Notes: a model not told the origin generated them from the sequence alone. Shown: positions 1 to 9,210, counted from the first letter of the stretch. The stretch: DNA of 64,000 nt from JBEBVQ01 sp964527735 (GCA_964527735.1 CAZGPG010000007.1:62001-126000); one strand, 5' to 3'. Program-made: numbers and translations.

Positions 1-1142
1 TGTTGCCGGCCTTTTTGTCCGCCTTTTCTTTTACGGCTTGACCGTTCTAGCGCTTTCAGGCTTATTTGTCCCACATCATTTACAAAACCCACATCCACCT
101 TCATGCCTTTCTTTTCCGTATCAATATCCAGCTCTACGGCCTGAAGTTCATCCGGACGGACGCCCTGTTTATTCAGCTCCAGAATTTCTTTAACACGGGA
201 TATCGTAAGCGGGTATTGTTTGTTGGTATCGGAAAAGCTGTACCACATAAGGCTCTTGAAGATATCCCGCTTCTGGAGGTAAGCGGTGCCTTTGGCCGTC
301 TGGATAGAGTCTGCGTGATCGGGAAAGACACGGAGCGCATCCATATAAGTATCTAACTCGTAATTAAGGCAGCACTTCAGCCTGCCACATTGCCCCGACA
401 GTTTAGTCTGGTTGATAGAAAGGTTCTGGTAACGTGCTGCGGTTGTATTGACCGATTTGAAGTCTGTAAGCCAGGTGCTGCAGCAAAGCTCACGGCCGCA
501 GGAACCGATGCCGCCGACTTTGGCGCTTTCCTGCCTGGCTCCGATCTGCCGCATCTCTACCTTTACCCGGAATTCCGAGGCGAAAATTTTAATAAGCTCA
601 CGAAAATCCACCCGCTGGTCTGCGGTATAAAAAAAAGTGGCTTTTTTGCCGTCTGCCTGCATTTCCACTTCGCAGACTTTCATCTCAAGCTTCAATTGGC
701 GGGCAATAGCGCGGCTGCGCACCATAATCTCCTGCTCCCGGGCTTTGTGATGTTCCCACTGGCGGATATCCTCTTCTGCGGCAGGACGGAGGATGCGCTT
801 GAGTGAAGGATTATCTTCAATGCCGTATTTTTTCATCTGGAGCTTCACCAGTTCACCGGTGAGGCTTACCTGGCCTACATCAAATCCGCTGGTACCTTCT
901 ACGGCGATCACCTCGCCTTTTTCAAAGATATGGTGGGTATTATTCCGGTAAAAATCCTTACGGCTTCCCCGATTAAAGGAAACTTCTATGACCGGGTAGG
1001 GCTTCGCGCTGTCATATAAGGGTAATGTACTTAACCAGTCGAATACATTCATACGGTTGCATCCACCCGAACTACACCCGCCGTTGCTTTGACACCCAGC
1101 CGGTTTGCCATCGCTACCTGTGCCACAATTGCCACATCCCAT
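1..1142 (-). CDS. ricT: RicT/YaaT-like PSP1-domain iron-sulfur protein (3' end off the window)
   Basis: The minus-strand frame from the ATG at 1142 is open to the window edge, giving about 380 residues with the C-terminus missing. It begins with a cysteine-rich tail (MGCGNCGTGSDG, then CQSNGGCSSGGC) before MNVFDWL. The PSP1 core carries the cysteine pairs GSCGRELCC and CGRLKCCLNYE. In Bacillus subtilis, RicT (YaaT) works with RicA and RicF in a [4Fe-4S] complex that affects mRNA maturation by RNase Y. Bacteroidota homologues are known mainly by sequence. The basic end (SSRKRKGGQKG) suggests that little is missing. Family call is firm; function here is inferred. Confidence 0.85.
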   Translation of the reverse strand, partial: MGCGNCGTGSDGKPAGCQSNGGCSSGGCNRMNVFDWLSTLPLYDSAKPYPVIEVSFNRGSRKDFYRNNTHHIFEKGEVIAVEGTSGFDVGQVSLTGELVKLQMKKYGIEDNPSLKRILRPAAEEDIRQWEHHKAREQEIMVRSRAIARQLKLEMKVCEVEMQADGKKATFFYTADQRVDFRELIKIFASEFRVKVEMRQIGARQESAKVGGIGSCGRELCCSTWLTDFKSVNTTAARYQNLSINQTKLSGQCGRLKCCLNYELDTYMDALRVFPDHADSIQTAKGTAYLQKRDIFKSLMWYSFSDTNKQYPLTISRVKEILELNKQGVRPDELQAVELDIDTEKKGMKVDVGFVNDVGQISLKALERSSRKRKGGQKGRQ

Positions 1143-1267
1143 TAATATATATTTATATAAACAGCAAACAGGTTCATTTTTATATTATGGTCACACCCGT
1201 GACCATACAAACCTGCTGCCGATTGTGAACAATAAACTACTTAACCTGCGAATTTACAATAAAATAT

Positions 1268-3244
1268 TCATCCGCCTGCTGCTTTAATCCGTTCATCCAG
1301 GTCAATCACCAAGTCAAAGATTTTGTCATATTCCCGGTTCTGCTCTTTTAACCGCGCCGTAAGCGATTTGTATTGTGTATCCAGTTTCAGGAATGCTTCT
1401 TTGTCTGCATACACCGTCGGATCCGTCAGGCGGGTTTCGATGTCCCGCACCTCGTCTGTGAGCCGTGTTACTTCGGTTTCCAGTTTCTGGAAAATCCGTT
1501 GCTTATCCTGGTATTCCTTACGCAGCGTGCGTATCGCAGCATCATCCGCCGATGGTTCCGCTTTGCTTTTCTGGGGAACCTGGTTCTTTTTCGTGTCTTT
1601 CGTTTCTTTTACTACAGATTCTTTTGCTTTTTGCTCACGTGCCGCGCGTTCCAGCTTGTAAACAACCCATTCGTCGTAAGGGCCGTCAAAAGCTTTGATC
1701 TGGCCATCCTCGATCTCCCATATTTTATTGGCCGTCCGGCTGATAAAATAACGGTCGTGCGATACCAGGATCAGTGTGCCGCTATATTTGTTCAGCGCTT
1801 CTATCAGCATCTCGACCGACTGCATATCCAGGTGGTTGGTCGGTTCATCAAGCATCAGGAAATTACCTTTGGCGGCAATGACCTTCGCCAGCGCTACACG
1901 GGCTTTTTCGCCGCCCGACAATACTTTGATCTTTTTGAACACATCATCCCCGCTGAAAAGAAAGCAACCGAGCAACTGGCGCAGCTCCAGCTCCGTTTTA
2001 CCTGAGCCGGCGCGTTTCATCTCTTCCAGGATCTCATGTTCTATATTCAGTGCTTCGAGCTGGTGCTGTGCGTAAAAGCTTTCTTCCACGTTATGCCCTT
2101 CTTTGCGTTCTCCTTCGAAGGTTTCCCTGCCGGCAATGATGCGTAGCAATGTGGATTTCCCGCGGCCATTGGCGCCAATCAGCGCGATCTTATCGCCCCG
2201 GATGATCTCGGTGTTTGCATTTTCGAGGATGGTAAGATCACCGAAGCGTTTGGTAATGCCGGTCAGCGTGGTGATGATCTTCCCCGGCTGCACCGCAACG
2301 TCAAAATTGATGTTCATCACCGGCACTGAGGCATCCGGCGCCTCGATCCGGTCCAGTTTATCCAGCCGCTTCATGGCACTCTGCGCCTGTGCCGCTTTGG
2401 TAGCTTTGGCCCGGAACCGCTCAATAAAGCGCTCCTGCTGCCGGATGTAATCCTGCTGATTTTCATAAGATCTCTGCTGCAGCTCCATGCGTTCTTCCTT
2501 TTCTTTCAGGAAGAATGAATAATTCCCGGAATACTGATGCAGATCGCGCTGCCATACTTCTACGATCTTTGTAACCATACGGTCCAGGAAGTAGCGATCG
2601 TGCGAAACGATGACCACACTGCCGGGATAACTTTGAAGATAACGTTCCAGCCATTCTATAGAAGGCAGATCCAGGTGATTGGTCGGCTCATCGAGCAGGA
2701 GCACGTCCGGGGCCTGCAGCATCATTTTGGCGAGCAGCACCCGCATCCGCCAGCCACCGCTGAATTCGTTATAAGGACGTGACAGATCAGTTGTGGAGAA
2801 CCCCAGTCCTTCCAGTACCTCTGCCGCGCGATGTTCCATTTCATAGCCTCCGGCCACTTCAAAGTCGTGCAGGGCATGGCTGTATTGATCGAGCAGATTG
2901 GCATCTTCGGGCTTATGCTCCAATTCCTGCAGCAGCCGTTCCATTTCCTGCTCGATATGCCGTGCTTTTTCGAAAGCCTGCATACCCACCTGCAGGATGG
3001 AATCTGTGGTGGAAAAACTCAGCAGGTCCTGATTAAAGAACCCCAGCGTTACGTCTTTGGGTTTATTGATCGTGCCGGAATCCACTCTGTAGGCCCCGGT
3101 GATCAGTCGCAGCAGAGTGGATTTACCTGCACCATTACTCCCAACCAGGCCGATGCGCTCACCGGTATTGATTTGCCAGCTGGCTTCTTCCAGTATGGAG
3201 CGGGAGCCAAACGAAAAAGATATATTTTGTAATGAAATCAGCAT
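1268..3244 (-). CDS. ABC-F family ATPase (duplicated ABC domains, no membrane domain)
   Basis: A 658-residue protein with two ATP-binding cassettes and no transmembrane segments, as in ABC-F translation factors (EttA/Uup/YheS group). The first Walker A, GSNGAGKS, is at about residues 35-42; its signature is FSGGWRMRVLLAK and its Walker B VLLLDEPTNHLD. The second cassette has GANGRGKS, LSGGEKARVALAK and FLMLDEPTNHLD. A charged linker separates them, and a C-terminal coiled coil follows a lysine-rich stretch. ABC-F proteins bind the ribosomal E site, and some give ribosome protection against antibiotics. Nothing here shows which subgroup this is. A TAATTTTG box lies 7 nt before the start. Confidence 0.93.
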   Translation of the reverse strand: MLISLQNISFSFGSRSILEEASWQINTGERIGLVGSNGAGKSTLLRLITGAYRVDSGTINKPKDVTLGFFNQDLLSFSTTDSILQVGMQAFEKARHIEQEMERLLQELEHKPEDANLLDQYSHALHDFEVAGGYEMEHRAAEVLEGLGFSTTDLSRPYNEFSGGWRMRVLLAKMMLQAPDVLLLDEPTNHLDLPSIEWLERYLQSYPGSVVIVSHDRYFLDRMVTKIVEVWQRDLHQYSGNYSFFLKEKEERMELQQRSYENQQDYIRQQERFIERFRAKATKAAQAQSAMKRLDKLDRIEAPDASVPVMNINFDVAVQPGKIITTLTGITKRFGDLTILENANTEIIRGDKIALIGANGRGKSTLLRIIAGRETFEGERKEGHNVEESFYAQHQLEALNIEHEILEEMKRAGSGKTELELRQLLGCFLFSGDDVFKKIKVLSGGEKARVALAKVIAAKGNFLMLDEPTNHLDMQSVEMLIEALNKYSGTLILVSHDRYFISRTANKIWEIEDGQIKAFDGPYDEWVVYKLERAAREQKAKESVVKETKDTKKNQVPQKSKAEPSADDAAIRTLRKEYQDKQRIFQKLETEVTRLTDEVRDIETRLTDPTVYADKEAFLKLDTQYKSLTARLKEQNREYDKIFDLVIDLDERIKAAGG

Positions 3245-3251
3245 AAGCCGG

Positions 3252-3259
3252 CAAAATTA
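3252..3259 (-). promoter_or_regulatory. -7 element TAATTTTG for the ABC-F gene
   Basis: On the minus strand TAATTTTG matches the Bacteroidota -7 consensus TAnnTTTG and ends 7 nt before the ABC-F ATG. No TTG was found at the usual -33 spacing. A transcript starting here would have almost no leader. Confidence 0.4.
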
Positions 3260-3285
3260 CGATTCCCGGCAATACAAATCATCGA

Positions 3286-3293
3286 TACCTTTG
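3286..3293 (+). promoter_or_regulatory. -7 element TACCTTTG for the DUF3347 lipoprotein gene
   Basis: TACCTTTG fits TAnnTTTG and ends 6 nt before the ATG at 3300. It is divergent from the ABC-F -7 box about 30 nt away. A clear -33 TTG is not visible. If used, the mRNA would be leaderless or nearly so. Confidence 0.4.
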
Positions 3294-3299
3294 CTTTCA

Positions 3300-3893
3300 A
3301 TGAATAAGAAGAAAAACCACCTGTTCGTAATATGCGTATTCTTGTCTGCCATTGCGACAAGCGCGTGTACATCAGAACGTCCTCCTGGAAATAATATACA
3401 GTCGCCTTCGTCCGGCCGGGCTCCGGTGAGCTTGCTGGACAGCAGTGGTACCCAACACCTTTTAGACATACTGCAATCTTATTATGGGCTTAAAGACGCG
3501 TTGACCGCTGATAACGCCGCCGCCGCCGATGACCATGCCCATCAACTGATATCAGAGATCAGTTTATTCCCGTTCTCCGGCGACCTTGATTCTTTATTGT
3601 CTGCCGAAATACAGGCGTTGTTGATTCCTATGGACAGCGCCCTCCGTGCCATCGTTGCCGTTAAGGACGAAAGCTGTGAATACAAACGGATCGCTTTCAG
3701 GCAGGTGTCGGACAATCTGCTGCTGGTGATACAGGCTGCGGGCTTGCAACATATCACCATTTACAGGCAGTATTGTCCTATGGCCTTCAACGACCGGGGA
3801 GCATACTGGTTGAGCGAATATTCTGAAATAAAGAATCCTTACTTCGGCAGGAAAATGGCTGAATGTGGTGAGATCAGCGATATATTGTATTGA
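3300..3893 (+). CDS. DUF3347 domain lipoprotein
   Basis: A 197-residue protein. The ATG at 3300 is chosen because it places a lipoprotein signal right at the N-terminus (MNKKK, hydrophobic stretch, lipobox-like SAC near residue 22). Starts further upstream lie inside the ABC-F gene on the other strand. The body has the DUF3347 hallmarks YYGLKDALTADNAAAA, CPMAFNDRGAYWLS and NPYFGRKMAECG. The family is common in Bacteroidota, often as a domain of heavy-metal efflux adaptor proteins, and the conserved Cys/Met residues suggest metal binding. No efflux genes are nearby, so a specific role cannot be given. Confidence 0.82.
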   Translation: MNKKKNHLFVICVFLSAIATSACTSERPPGNNIQSPSSGRAPVSLLDSSGTQHLLDILQSYYGLKDALTADNAAAADDHAHQLISEISLFPFSGDLDSLLSAEIQALLIPMDSALRAIVAVKDESCEYKRIAFRQVSDNLLLVIQAAGLQHITIYRQYCPMAFNDRGAYWLSEYSEIKNPYFGRKMAECGEISDILY

Positions 3894-3989
3894 TATTGCA
3901 GCAACGGATATGCATAACTGATGATTATGACCGGCAGTTGTATTTTTATCCGTACATTTATTTGCCTGTTGTTATCCACGCCGATCACT

Positions 3990-4430
3990 ATGAAGCAATC
4001 TATCCTGTTATTATTACTTTCCGGCATACTGCTTGCAGCGGCTGCAGCGTGCAATACTACCAAGCAGCAGCATCATAATCAACATGCAATACCAGATATT
4101 CATGGTAAACGATGGATACTGGCCCGTTTTACCGACACTGTTTTCAGCAGGCCGGAGAAACAGATCTACCTGCTTTTCGAAAAAGACAGCCTTCGTGTTA
4201 CCGGCTTTGCCGGATGTAACGGCTTCCGGGGCACCTACCTGGAGCAGGGACACTCACTGGAGATAGGACCTGTCGCGGCTACAAAAATGTGGTGCAACCA
4301 TGCGCTGACGGAACAATATTTTCTGCGTGTGCTCGAACGGGCCAATACATACCGGGCATCCGAAGATTCCCTCTTGCTGATGCTGGAAGATTATCCGCTT
4401 GCCAGCTTCTACCCGGATCCGATCCCCTAA
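3990..4430 (+). CDS. META domain (HslJ-like) lipoprotein
   Basis: A 146-residue protein. The start at 3990 is preferred over an in-frame ATG at 3921 because it gives a compact lipoprotein signal (MKQSILLLLLSGILLAAAAAC). The mature part matches META/HslJ proteins: GKRWILARF near the start, VTGFAGCNGFRGTY in the middle, then GPVAATKMWC and a LLMLEDYPLASF end. META-domain proteins are small envelope proteins, and E. coli HslJ is linked to heat shock and novobiocin resistance. It may follow the DUF3347 gene in one transcript, 96 nt downstream. Confidence 0.8.
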   Translation: MKQSILLLLLSGILLAAAAACNTTKQQHHNQHAIPDIHGKRWILARFTDTVFSRPEKQIYLLFEKDSLRVTGFAGCNGFRGTYLEQGHSLEIGPVAATKMWCNHALTEQYFLRVLERANTYRASEDSLLLMLEDYPLASFYPDPIP

Positions 4431-4470
4431 AGCTATATTGTGTGTTATTTTTAACAGGTGTGAAGATCAG

Positions 4471-5610
4471 TTAATGATGTTTGTCCGGCTTTTCTTTGTT
4501 GCCGGTCTTCCATCTTTTTTTCATGGCGTTCAGCGAGAAACGTTTCAGATGGCGTTTTTCAGGTTCGCCGATCAGGAAACCGAAGGCCTGCGTTTCCGGT
4601 GTAGCGTCAAAAAGAACTTTGACTGTGGCAATGACGGGTAACGCAAGGATCAGGCCGGCCATGCCGAAAAGCATACCGCCGAGTATAATGGAGATAATTG
4701 CCATCAGCGGGTTGATGCTTACCTTACCGCCTACGATATTGGGGGTAATGATGTTTGCTTCCAGGAACTGGACCACCTGGAACCAGGCGATCACACCAAC
4801 GGCATACCAGTAACTGTCTTTGGTAGCCAATGCGAAAACAGCCGGCAGGATGGAACCGATCGCGATGCCAATATAGGGAAGCAGCATCAGCAGGGACGCC
4901 AGTGTGCCAAAAAACCAGGCATATTCGATGCCCATTACCCACAGCCCCACGCTATTAAGGATAGCCACAATACCCATCACGGTAAGTAGTCCCAGCAGGT
5001 AACTTTGTACAACGTCATAAATCTTATTTAATGTCTGGTCTACTTTTTCTTTTGGTGTGCGGTGGAATGCACGGAAGAAAAATTCCCGGAAAAATACACG
5101 ATAATAGAGCAGGAAAAAAGAAAAAATGGGCACAAGTACTGCGCCTCCCAGGATCCCGCCCAGAGACCCGAATGCCGCCGCTGCATAAGAGCCGGCATTC
5201 GACAGCACATCGTTTCCCTGTAGCTTCAGCCGTTCCGTTTGTTCGCTGGGCTGAATGCCAAACTGATCGGAGATCCACTGCTGGATGGTATCAAAAATGG
5301 AAAGGAATTTAGTCTGTAAGTCGGTGCCGTTCGTGCCGATAACGATCACCTGGTGAACGATAAACCACAGCAAGCCAAACATGACTATGGCGCCGAAGAT
5401 CACAGCAATGATGGCTGCAAATGCTTTACCCAGCCGTGCGCGTTCCAGAAAACGAGCCACGGGGTATAGGATAATGGCGATAATAATGGAAAACATCAGT
5501 GGCACCAGCACCGTCTTTAGGGTGTAGAGGAGCGTGATGATCAGTGATATTGATATCAGGGTGGCCGCCAGCCTGAGGGCGTACCTGTTGTCGGAAGTGT
5601 TGTTGTTCAT
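4471..5610 (-). CDS. AI-2E family (YdiK/PerM-type) membrane protein
   Basis: A 379-residue polytopic membrane protein beginning MNNNTSDNRYALR. An in-frame start 81 nt upstream would add an unlikely non-conserved leader. Hydrophobic segments cluster at the N-terminus (two to three helices), after a soluble region at about residues 110-190, and as a C-terminal block with GILPAVFALATKD and NIVGGKVSINPLMAI. This is the AI-2E transporter fold. Members include putative AI-2 exporters and sodium/proton antiporters, so the substrate is unknown. It is convergent with the META lipoprotein gene, with 40 nt between the stops. Confidence 0.85.
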   Translation of the reverse strand: MNNNTSDNRYALRLAATLISISLIITLLYTLKTVLVPLMFSIIIAIILYPVARFLERARLGKAFAAIIAVIFGAIVMFGLLWFIVHQVIVIGTNGTDLQTKFLSIFDTIQQWISDQFGIQPSEQTERLKLQGNDVLSNAGSYAAAAFGSLGGILGGAVLVPIFSFFLLYYRVFFREFFFRAFHRTPKEKVDQTLNKIYDVVQSYLLGLLTVMGIVAILNSVGLWVMGIEYAWFFGTLASLLMLLPYIGIAIGSILPAVFALATKDSYWYAVGVIAWFQVVQFLEANIITPNIVGGKVSINPLMAIISIILGGMLFGMAGLILALPVIATVKVLFDATPETQAFGFLIGEPEKRHLKRFSLNAMKKRWKTGNKEKPDKHH

Positions 5611-5715
5611 ATTGATTTGTTGTGTGTGATACCATACTGGCAGATAACCCAATACAACCCATTTCCGAAACAGGCGCCCTGCCGGTAACAAAATAAAAAA
5701 AGCGTGCCGGGAGTG

Positions 5716-6123
5716 TTAATCCCAGTGAAACACGACGGTCTTCTTTATGTCAGGATGCAGACTCAGGTATACCGGGCAGGTGAGCGCTGCATGTTCAAGC
5801 GCTGTTTTCTGCTTTTGTTCATAGTTTTCCGCTTCGGGGAAAAAGAGATCTACTTTTATTTCTCCGATCCTGCGGGGAGGCGGGGTCATGATCTTTTCTA
5901 CTTCCATGCGGGCGCCCTCGATAGCTATACCGTGTGTGCGTGCATAGATACCCATGATGGTAGCCATACATGATGCCAGTGCAGTAGCTACCAGATCTGT
6001 TGGTGAAAAACGCGCTCCTTTGCCCTGATTGTCGGTAGGAGCGTCGGTTTCGATTACCGTACCTGATTTCAGGTGGGTAGCTGCGGTTCTCAATTCGCCT
6101 TTGTATATTACGGTTGAGGTCAT
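5716..6123 (-). CDS. OsmC family protein
   Basis: A 135-residue OsmC/Ohr fold protein. It has FSPTDLVATALASCMATIM with the first peroxidatic cysteine of the family, and ALTCPVYLSLHPDIK with the second, the usual pair for thiol-dependent reduction of organic hydroperoxides. The protein is cytoplasmic and has no signal. It lies 105 nt upstream of the AI-2E-type gene on the same strand. Bacteroidota carry several OsmC paralogues, so whether this one is an Ohr-like peroxidase or a YhfA-type protein is not decided. Confidence 0.88.
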   Translation of the reverse strand: MTSTVIYKGELRTAATHLKSGTVIETDAPTDNQGKGARFSPTDLVATALASCMATIMGIYARTHGIAIEGARMEVEKIMTPPPRRIGEIKVDLFFPEAENYEQKQKTALEHAALTCPVYLSLHPDIKKTVVFHWD

Positions 6124-6249
6124 GGATGTGATTTTTATGTAAATTTACAGAGAATACTCCCCCTGTATGTTAAATGAATGCGTACAACATGATTGGAAGT
6201 ACCGCAGCATTATTGTTTTGGCTAATTTAGCAAAATTTAATTTTTCTCC

Positions 6250-7092
6250 ATGAGGCGAATCTGGCTGGGGATGGTTTTGATATTGGGTCTGACGGGTACG
6301 TCGGAGGCGCAGTATGCCGGTAATGCTACGCAGGATACTCTTTTGCCGGTGCGGCCGGCGCCCCGCCCGGTGGTTAAAAGGCCTAAGCCTGTCCGTACGG
6401 AATTGAGCGGCGGTATCCGTTTAAATACTAATGGCTGGAGTATTTTTGCCGAAAAAGGGTGGGTGAAGGAAAAAGGAGAACGGGAAAGCGATCTGTTTTA
6501 CAGTCTGAAAATTGCCCAGATCGAACTGAGTGAAATAAAACATCCCAAAGAAATCAAGCAAAGTAACGATCAGCAGCAGGGTATGTATCCCGATAACCGG
6601 ATCCGGCCGTATATCTTTGGTAAGGTCAATAATTTTTACAGCCTCAAACTTAGTTATGGGTTCCGTAACCTGATTGCCGGTAAGCCGGAGCCGGGAACGG
6701 TTTCCGTTCATTGGTTCGGAACGGGTGGCCTGGCGTTGGGATTGCTGAAACCATATTATGTAGAAGCCTATGTGCCGATCGGCGGCGGTGCGGCCCGGCG
6801 GGAAACCATAAAATATACGGATTCAACCGGAGGTTCTTTCCTGAATGAACGGTTGGTGATCGGAGGAGCTGGATTCAGTAAGGGATTGGGTGAGATAAAG
6901 ATTGTGCCCGGCCTGCAGCTTCGCACCGGTTTACATTTTGATTTTGCCCCGGGCAGGAAAACCGTCCTTGCCGTATCTCTCGGTGTGAGTGCAGAGGTGT
7001 ATACGCAAAAGATTGAAATCATGGCGAATCAGAACCATGTACCCTACAATTTTAACCTGTTCGCCGGCTTCCAATTTGGGAAACGTTGGTGA
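6250..7092 (+). CDS. Conserved secreted hypothetical protein, probable outer-membrane beta barrel
   Basis: A 280-residue protein with a signal peptide (MRRIWLGMVLILGLTGTSEA, cut before QYAG). A proline/lysine-rich linker follows (residues about 35-50), then alternating hydrophobic beta strands rich in aromatic residues, ending NLFAGFQFGKRW. The terminal aromatic and strand pattern suggest an outer-membrane barrel, which is inference. I do not recognise a named family. It lies 20 nt upstream of lipA and may be cotranscribed with it. The upstream region has TTTTGGCTAATTTAG, which resembles sequence before other genes in the window. Confidence 0.75.
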   Translation: MRRIWLGMVLILGLTGTSEAQYAGNATQDTLLPVRPAPRPVVKRPKPVRTELSGGIRLNTNGWSIFAEKGWVKEKGERESDLFYSLKIAQIELSEIKHPKEIKQSNDQQQGMYPDNRIRPYIFGKVNNFYSLKLSYGFRNLIAGKPEPGTVSVHWFGTGGLALGLLKPYYVEAYVPIGGGAARRETIKYTDSTGGSFLNERLVIGGAGFSKGLGEIKIVPGLQLRTGLHFDFAPGRKTVLAVSLGVSAEVYTQKIEIMANQNHVPYNFNLFAGFQFGKRW

Positions 7093-7112
7093 GCGACGTA
7101 ATTTGCGCCATT

Positions 7113-8060
7113 ATGCAGGAGTTACCAGTAATTAGCAATATAGAGAATAACCCGTCTGAAAGCCGCGTAAAAAAGCCGGACTGGCTGCGGGTGAAGCTAC
7201 CGATCGGGGAGAGTTACCGTCATGTTCGTTCGCTTGTCGATACGCATAAGCTGCATACCATCTGCGAAAGCGGCAACTGTCCTAATATGGGCGAATGCTG
7301 GGGAGAAGGTACCGCTACTTTCATGATCCTTGGTAATATCTGCACCCGGTCCTGCGGTTTTTGTGCCGTGGCGACGGGTCGTCCCGAGCCGGTTGACTGG
7401 GACGAGCCGCAGCGTGTTGCAGAAGCGATTTACTTGATGAAGGTTAAACACGCGGTGCTGACTTCGGTAGACCGGGATGAACTGAAGGACGGCGGATCCA
7501 TCATATGGGCCAATACCGTCAAAGCGGTGCGCGCCCTGAATCCTGATACAACACTGGAAACGTTGATCCCCGATTTTAAGGGGGACTGGGATAACCTGCA
7601 GCGGATCATCGATGTAGCGCCGGAAGTTGTTTCCCACAACCTGGAAACGGTGGAGCGCCTTACACGTAAGGTGCGCATTCAGGCAAAATATCATCGTAGC
7701 CTGGAGGTGATCCGGAGACTTAAAGACGGTGGCATGCGTACCAAAAGCGGTATCATGCTCGGCCTGGGCGAAACAAAAGAAGAAGTGCTTCAGTCGATAC
7801 AGGACCTGGCCGACAACGGGTGTGATGTGATTACGCTCGGACAGTATCTGCAGCCGACACCGAAGCATCTGCCGGTGGTGCGCTTTGTACACCCCGATGA
7901 ATTTGCTTTCTTCAGAGAGAAAGGCTATGAAATGGGTCTTGATTATGTGGAAAGCGGCCCTCTGGTACGATCTTCCTACCATAGCGAACGCCATGTAATA
8001 TCCGGCGAAGGAAGAAGGTTATGGAAGCAACAAAATGAGCCGGCAGCGGGAGTGATTTAA
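7113..8060 (+). CDS. lipA: Lipoyl synthase
   Basis: A 315-residue radical SAM enzyme that inserts two sulfurs into octanoyl groups on lipoyl domains of 2-oxoacid dehydrogenases and the glycine cleavage H protein. The auxiliary [4Fe-4S] cluster motif CESGNCPNMGEC and the radical SAM motif CTRSCGFC are both present, and the end has GPLVRSSYHSERH with the conserved serine that ligates the auxiliary cluster. The ATG at 7113 is chosen because starts further upstream overlap the previous gene. No lipB is adjacent. Confidence 0.96.
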   Translation: MQELPVISNIENNPSESRVKKPDWLRVKLPIGESYRHVRSLVDTHKLHTICESGNCPNMGECWGEGTATFMILGNICTRSCGFCAVATGRPEPVDWDEPQRVAEAIYLMKVKHAVLTSVDRDELKDGGSIIWANTVKAVRALNPDTTLETLIPDFKGDWDNLQRIIDVAPEVVSHNLETVERLTRKVRIQAKYHRSLEVIRRLKDGGMRTKSGIMLGLGETKEEVLQSIQDLADNGCDVITLGQYLQPTPKHLPVVRFVHPDEFAFFREKGYEMGLDYVESGPLVRSSYHSERHVISGEGRRLWKQQNEPAAGVI

Positions 8061-8149
8061 GTATTTGAGGGTGAAATAACGAACGTATTGTACAATTAGA
8101 TAAACATATTCTCAAATTTATTTTTACCAACCTATAAATTGATCACTAT

Positions 8150-8503
8150 ATGAAATTTCGTATCGAAACACCTGGCTTCAAAGCAAGTCCCTCACTTAAG
8201 GCGTTTGTAAAAGAGAAGCTGGGCAATCTGGACCGGTTCTACAAAGACATCCAGGAAGTAGAAGTAACCCTGCTGAATGAGGTGAAAAAAACGAAAGAAG
8301 TGGTCAATTGCACCGTCAACATACGGATCCCTGGTAAAGACGAATATGTAAAAACCAGTTCTTCCATATTTGAAGATGCTGTGTTGAAGGCACTTGAAGC
8401 AGCCAAGCGGCGTCTCCGCATCCGGAAAACCCAGCTGCAGGCGGCCAAAAAGAAAAGCACGCCCAACCGTACCCGCACAACAAAGGTGGTCGCTGGCAAA
8501 TAA
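8150..8503 (+). CDS. hpf: Ribosome hibernation promoting factor (HPF/RaiA family)
   Basis: A 117-residue protein of the short HPF/RaiA type. It starts MKFRIETPGFKASPSLKAFV, followed by KLGNLDRFYKDIQEVEV and a central beta strand region (NCTVNIRIPGKDEYVKT), then a helix ending in a basic tail rich in Lys/Arg. The family binds the 30S subunit in the decoding region and shuts down or stores ribosomes in stationary phase. It lacks the C-terminal dimerisation domain of long HPF. It lies 89 nt after lipA and is convergent with the GDSL gene, with a 28-bp palindrome between them. Confidence 0.9.
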   Translation: MKFRIETPGFKASPSLKAFVKEKLGNLDRFYKDIQEVEVTLLNEVKKTKEVVNCTVNIRIPGKDEYVKTSSSIFEDAVLKALEAAKRRLRIRKTQLQAAKKKSTPNRTRTTKVVAGK

Positions 8504-8514
8504 TCCCCGTTCCC

Positions 8515-8542
8515 GTAGAGACGCGATGCATCGCGTCTCTAC
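8515..8542. repeat. Perfect 28-bp palindrome, GTAGAGACG family copy 1
   Basis: Each arm reads GTAGAGACGCGATG and the match is perfect with no loop. It sits between the convergent stops of hpf (8503) and the GDSL hydrolase (8560). Two further loci in the window share the GTAGAGACG ends (16503-16536 and 16932-16993). It may act as a bidirectional terminator, though it has no T-tract. Confidence 0.9.
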
Positions 8543-8559
8543 AACGTGCGTGGATTGCG

Positions 8560-9171
8560 TTACGACGATTTTAATGTGCGGACAACCAGAGGTGTTAGGC
8601 GCTCAGTCCAGATCGTGTACTCCATAGCAGAGGGGTGCAGATTATCGGGAGCAAGGAATCCTGTTTTGCCGGCATTTTCGCGTGTGCTGTCGGTGATGTA
8701 CAGATAATGGCAGCCGGCATCAACAGCAATGTTTTTGCATGTATCATTATACAGATCTATTTCTTTTGCCGCCTGCTTACTGTCTTTGCCTTCGGTGACG
8801 GCAAAAGGGGTTGCGGCCCAATCGGGGATGGATAGTACGAAAACATGATCAGGGTTCGCACCGGCAAAAGTAATGGCCTGACGCAACAGGTTTTCAAATT
8901 CCGATGCATATCCTTCTACCGGCTGCCCGCGGTATTGATTATTAACACCGATCAGCAGCGTTACAAAAGAAAACTGTTCCCGGATATTATGCTCGCGGAT
9001 GGCAGCGGCCAGTTCGTCGGTGGTCCATCCGGTTTGTGCGATGATAACGGGCGCTGCTGTTTCAATGTTTTTTTCCTGCAGCAGCCTGACAAGCTGATGC
9101 GGGAAATTGTCTTCCATCCGTACCTGCTCACCGATCGTATAAGAATCCCCCAGGGCTAAATAAGTGTACAT
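8560..9171 (-). CDS. SGNH/GDSL-type esterase or lipase
   Basis: A 203-residue hydrolase with the SGNH blocks in order: GDSYT with the nucleophile Ser at residue 9, a TGWTTDEL segment supplying the block II glycine, LIGVNNQYRG with the block III Asn, and LAPDNLHPS with the catalytic Asp and His. There is no signal peptide, so it is probably cytoplasmic. The family covers esterases, thioesterases and acyl hydrolases; the substrate cannot be read from the sequence. It is convergent with hpf and follows the aldehyde dehydrogenase gene on the same strand with a 39-nt gap, so the two may share a transcript. Confidence 0.87.
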   Translation of the reverse strand: MYTYLALGDSYTIGEQVRMEDNFPHQLVRLLQEKNIETAAPVIIAQTGWTTDELAAAIREHNIREQFSFVTLLIGVNNQYRGQPVEGYASEFENLLRQAITFAGANPDHVFVLSIPDWAATPFAVTEGKDSKQAAKEIDLYNDTCKNIAVDAGCHYLYITDSTRENAGKTGFLAPDNLHPSAMEYTIWTERLTPLVVRTLKSS

Positions 9172-9210
9172 AATGATATATTGGGTTTTACCGGCGAGCC
9201 GGATCGATTG

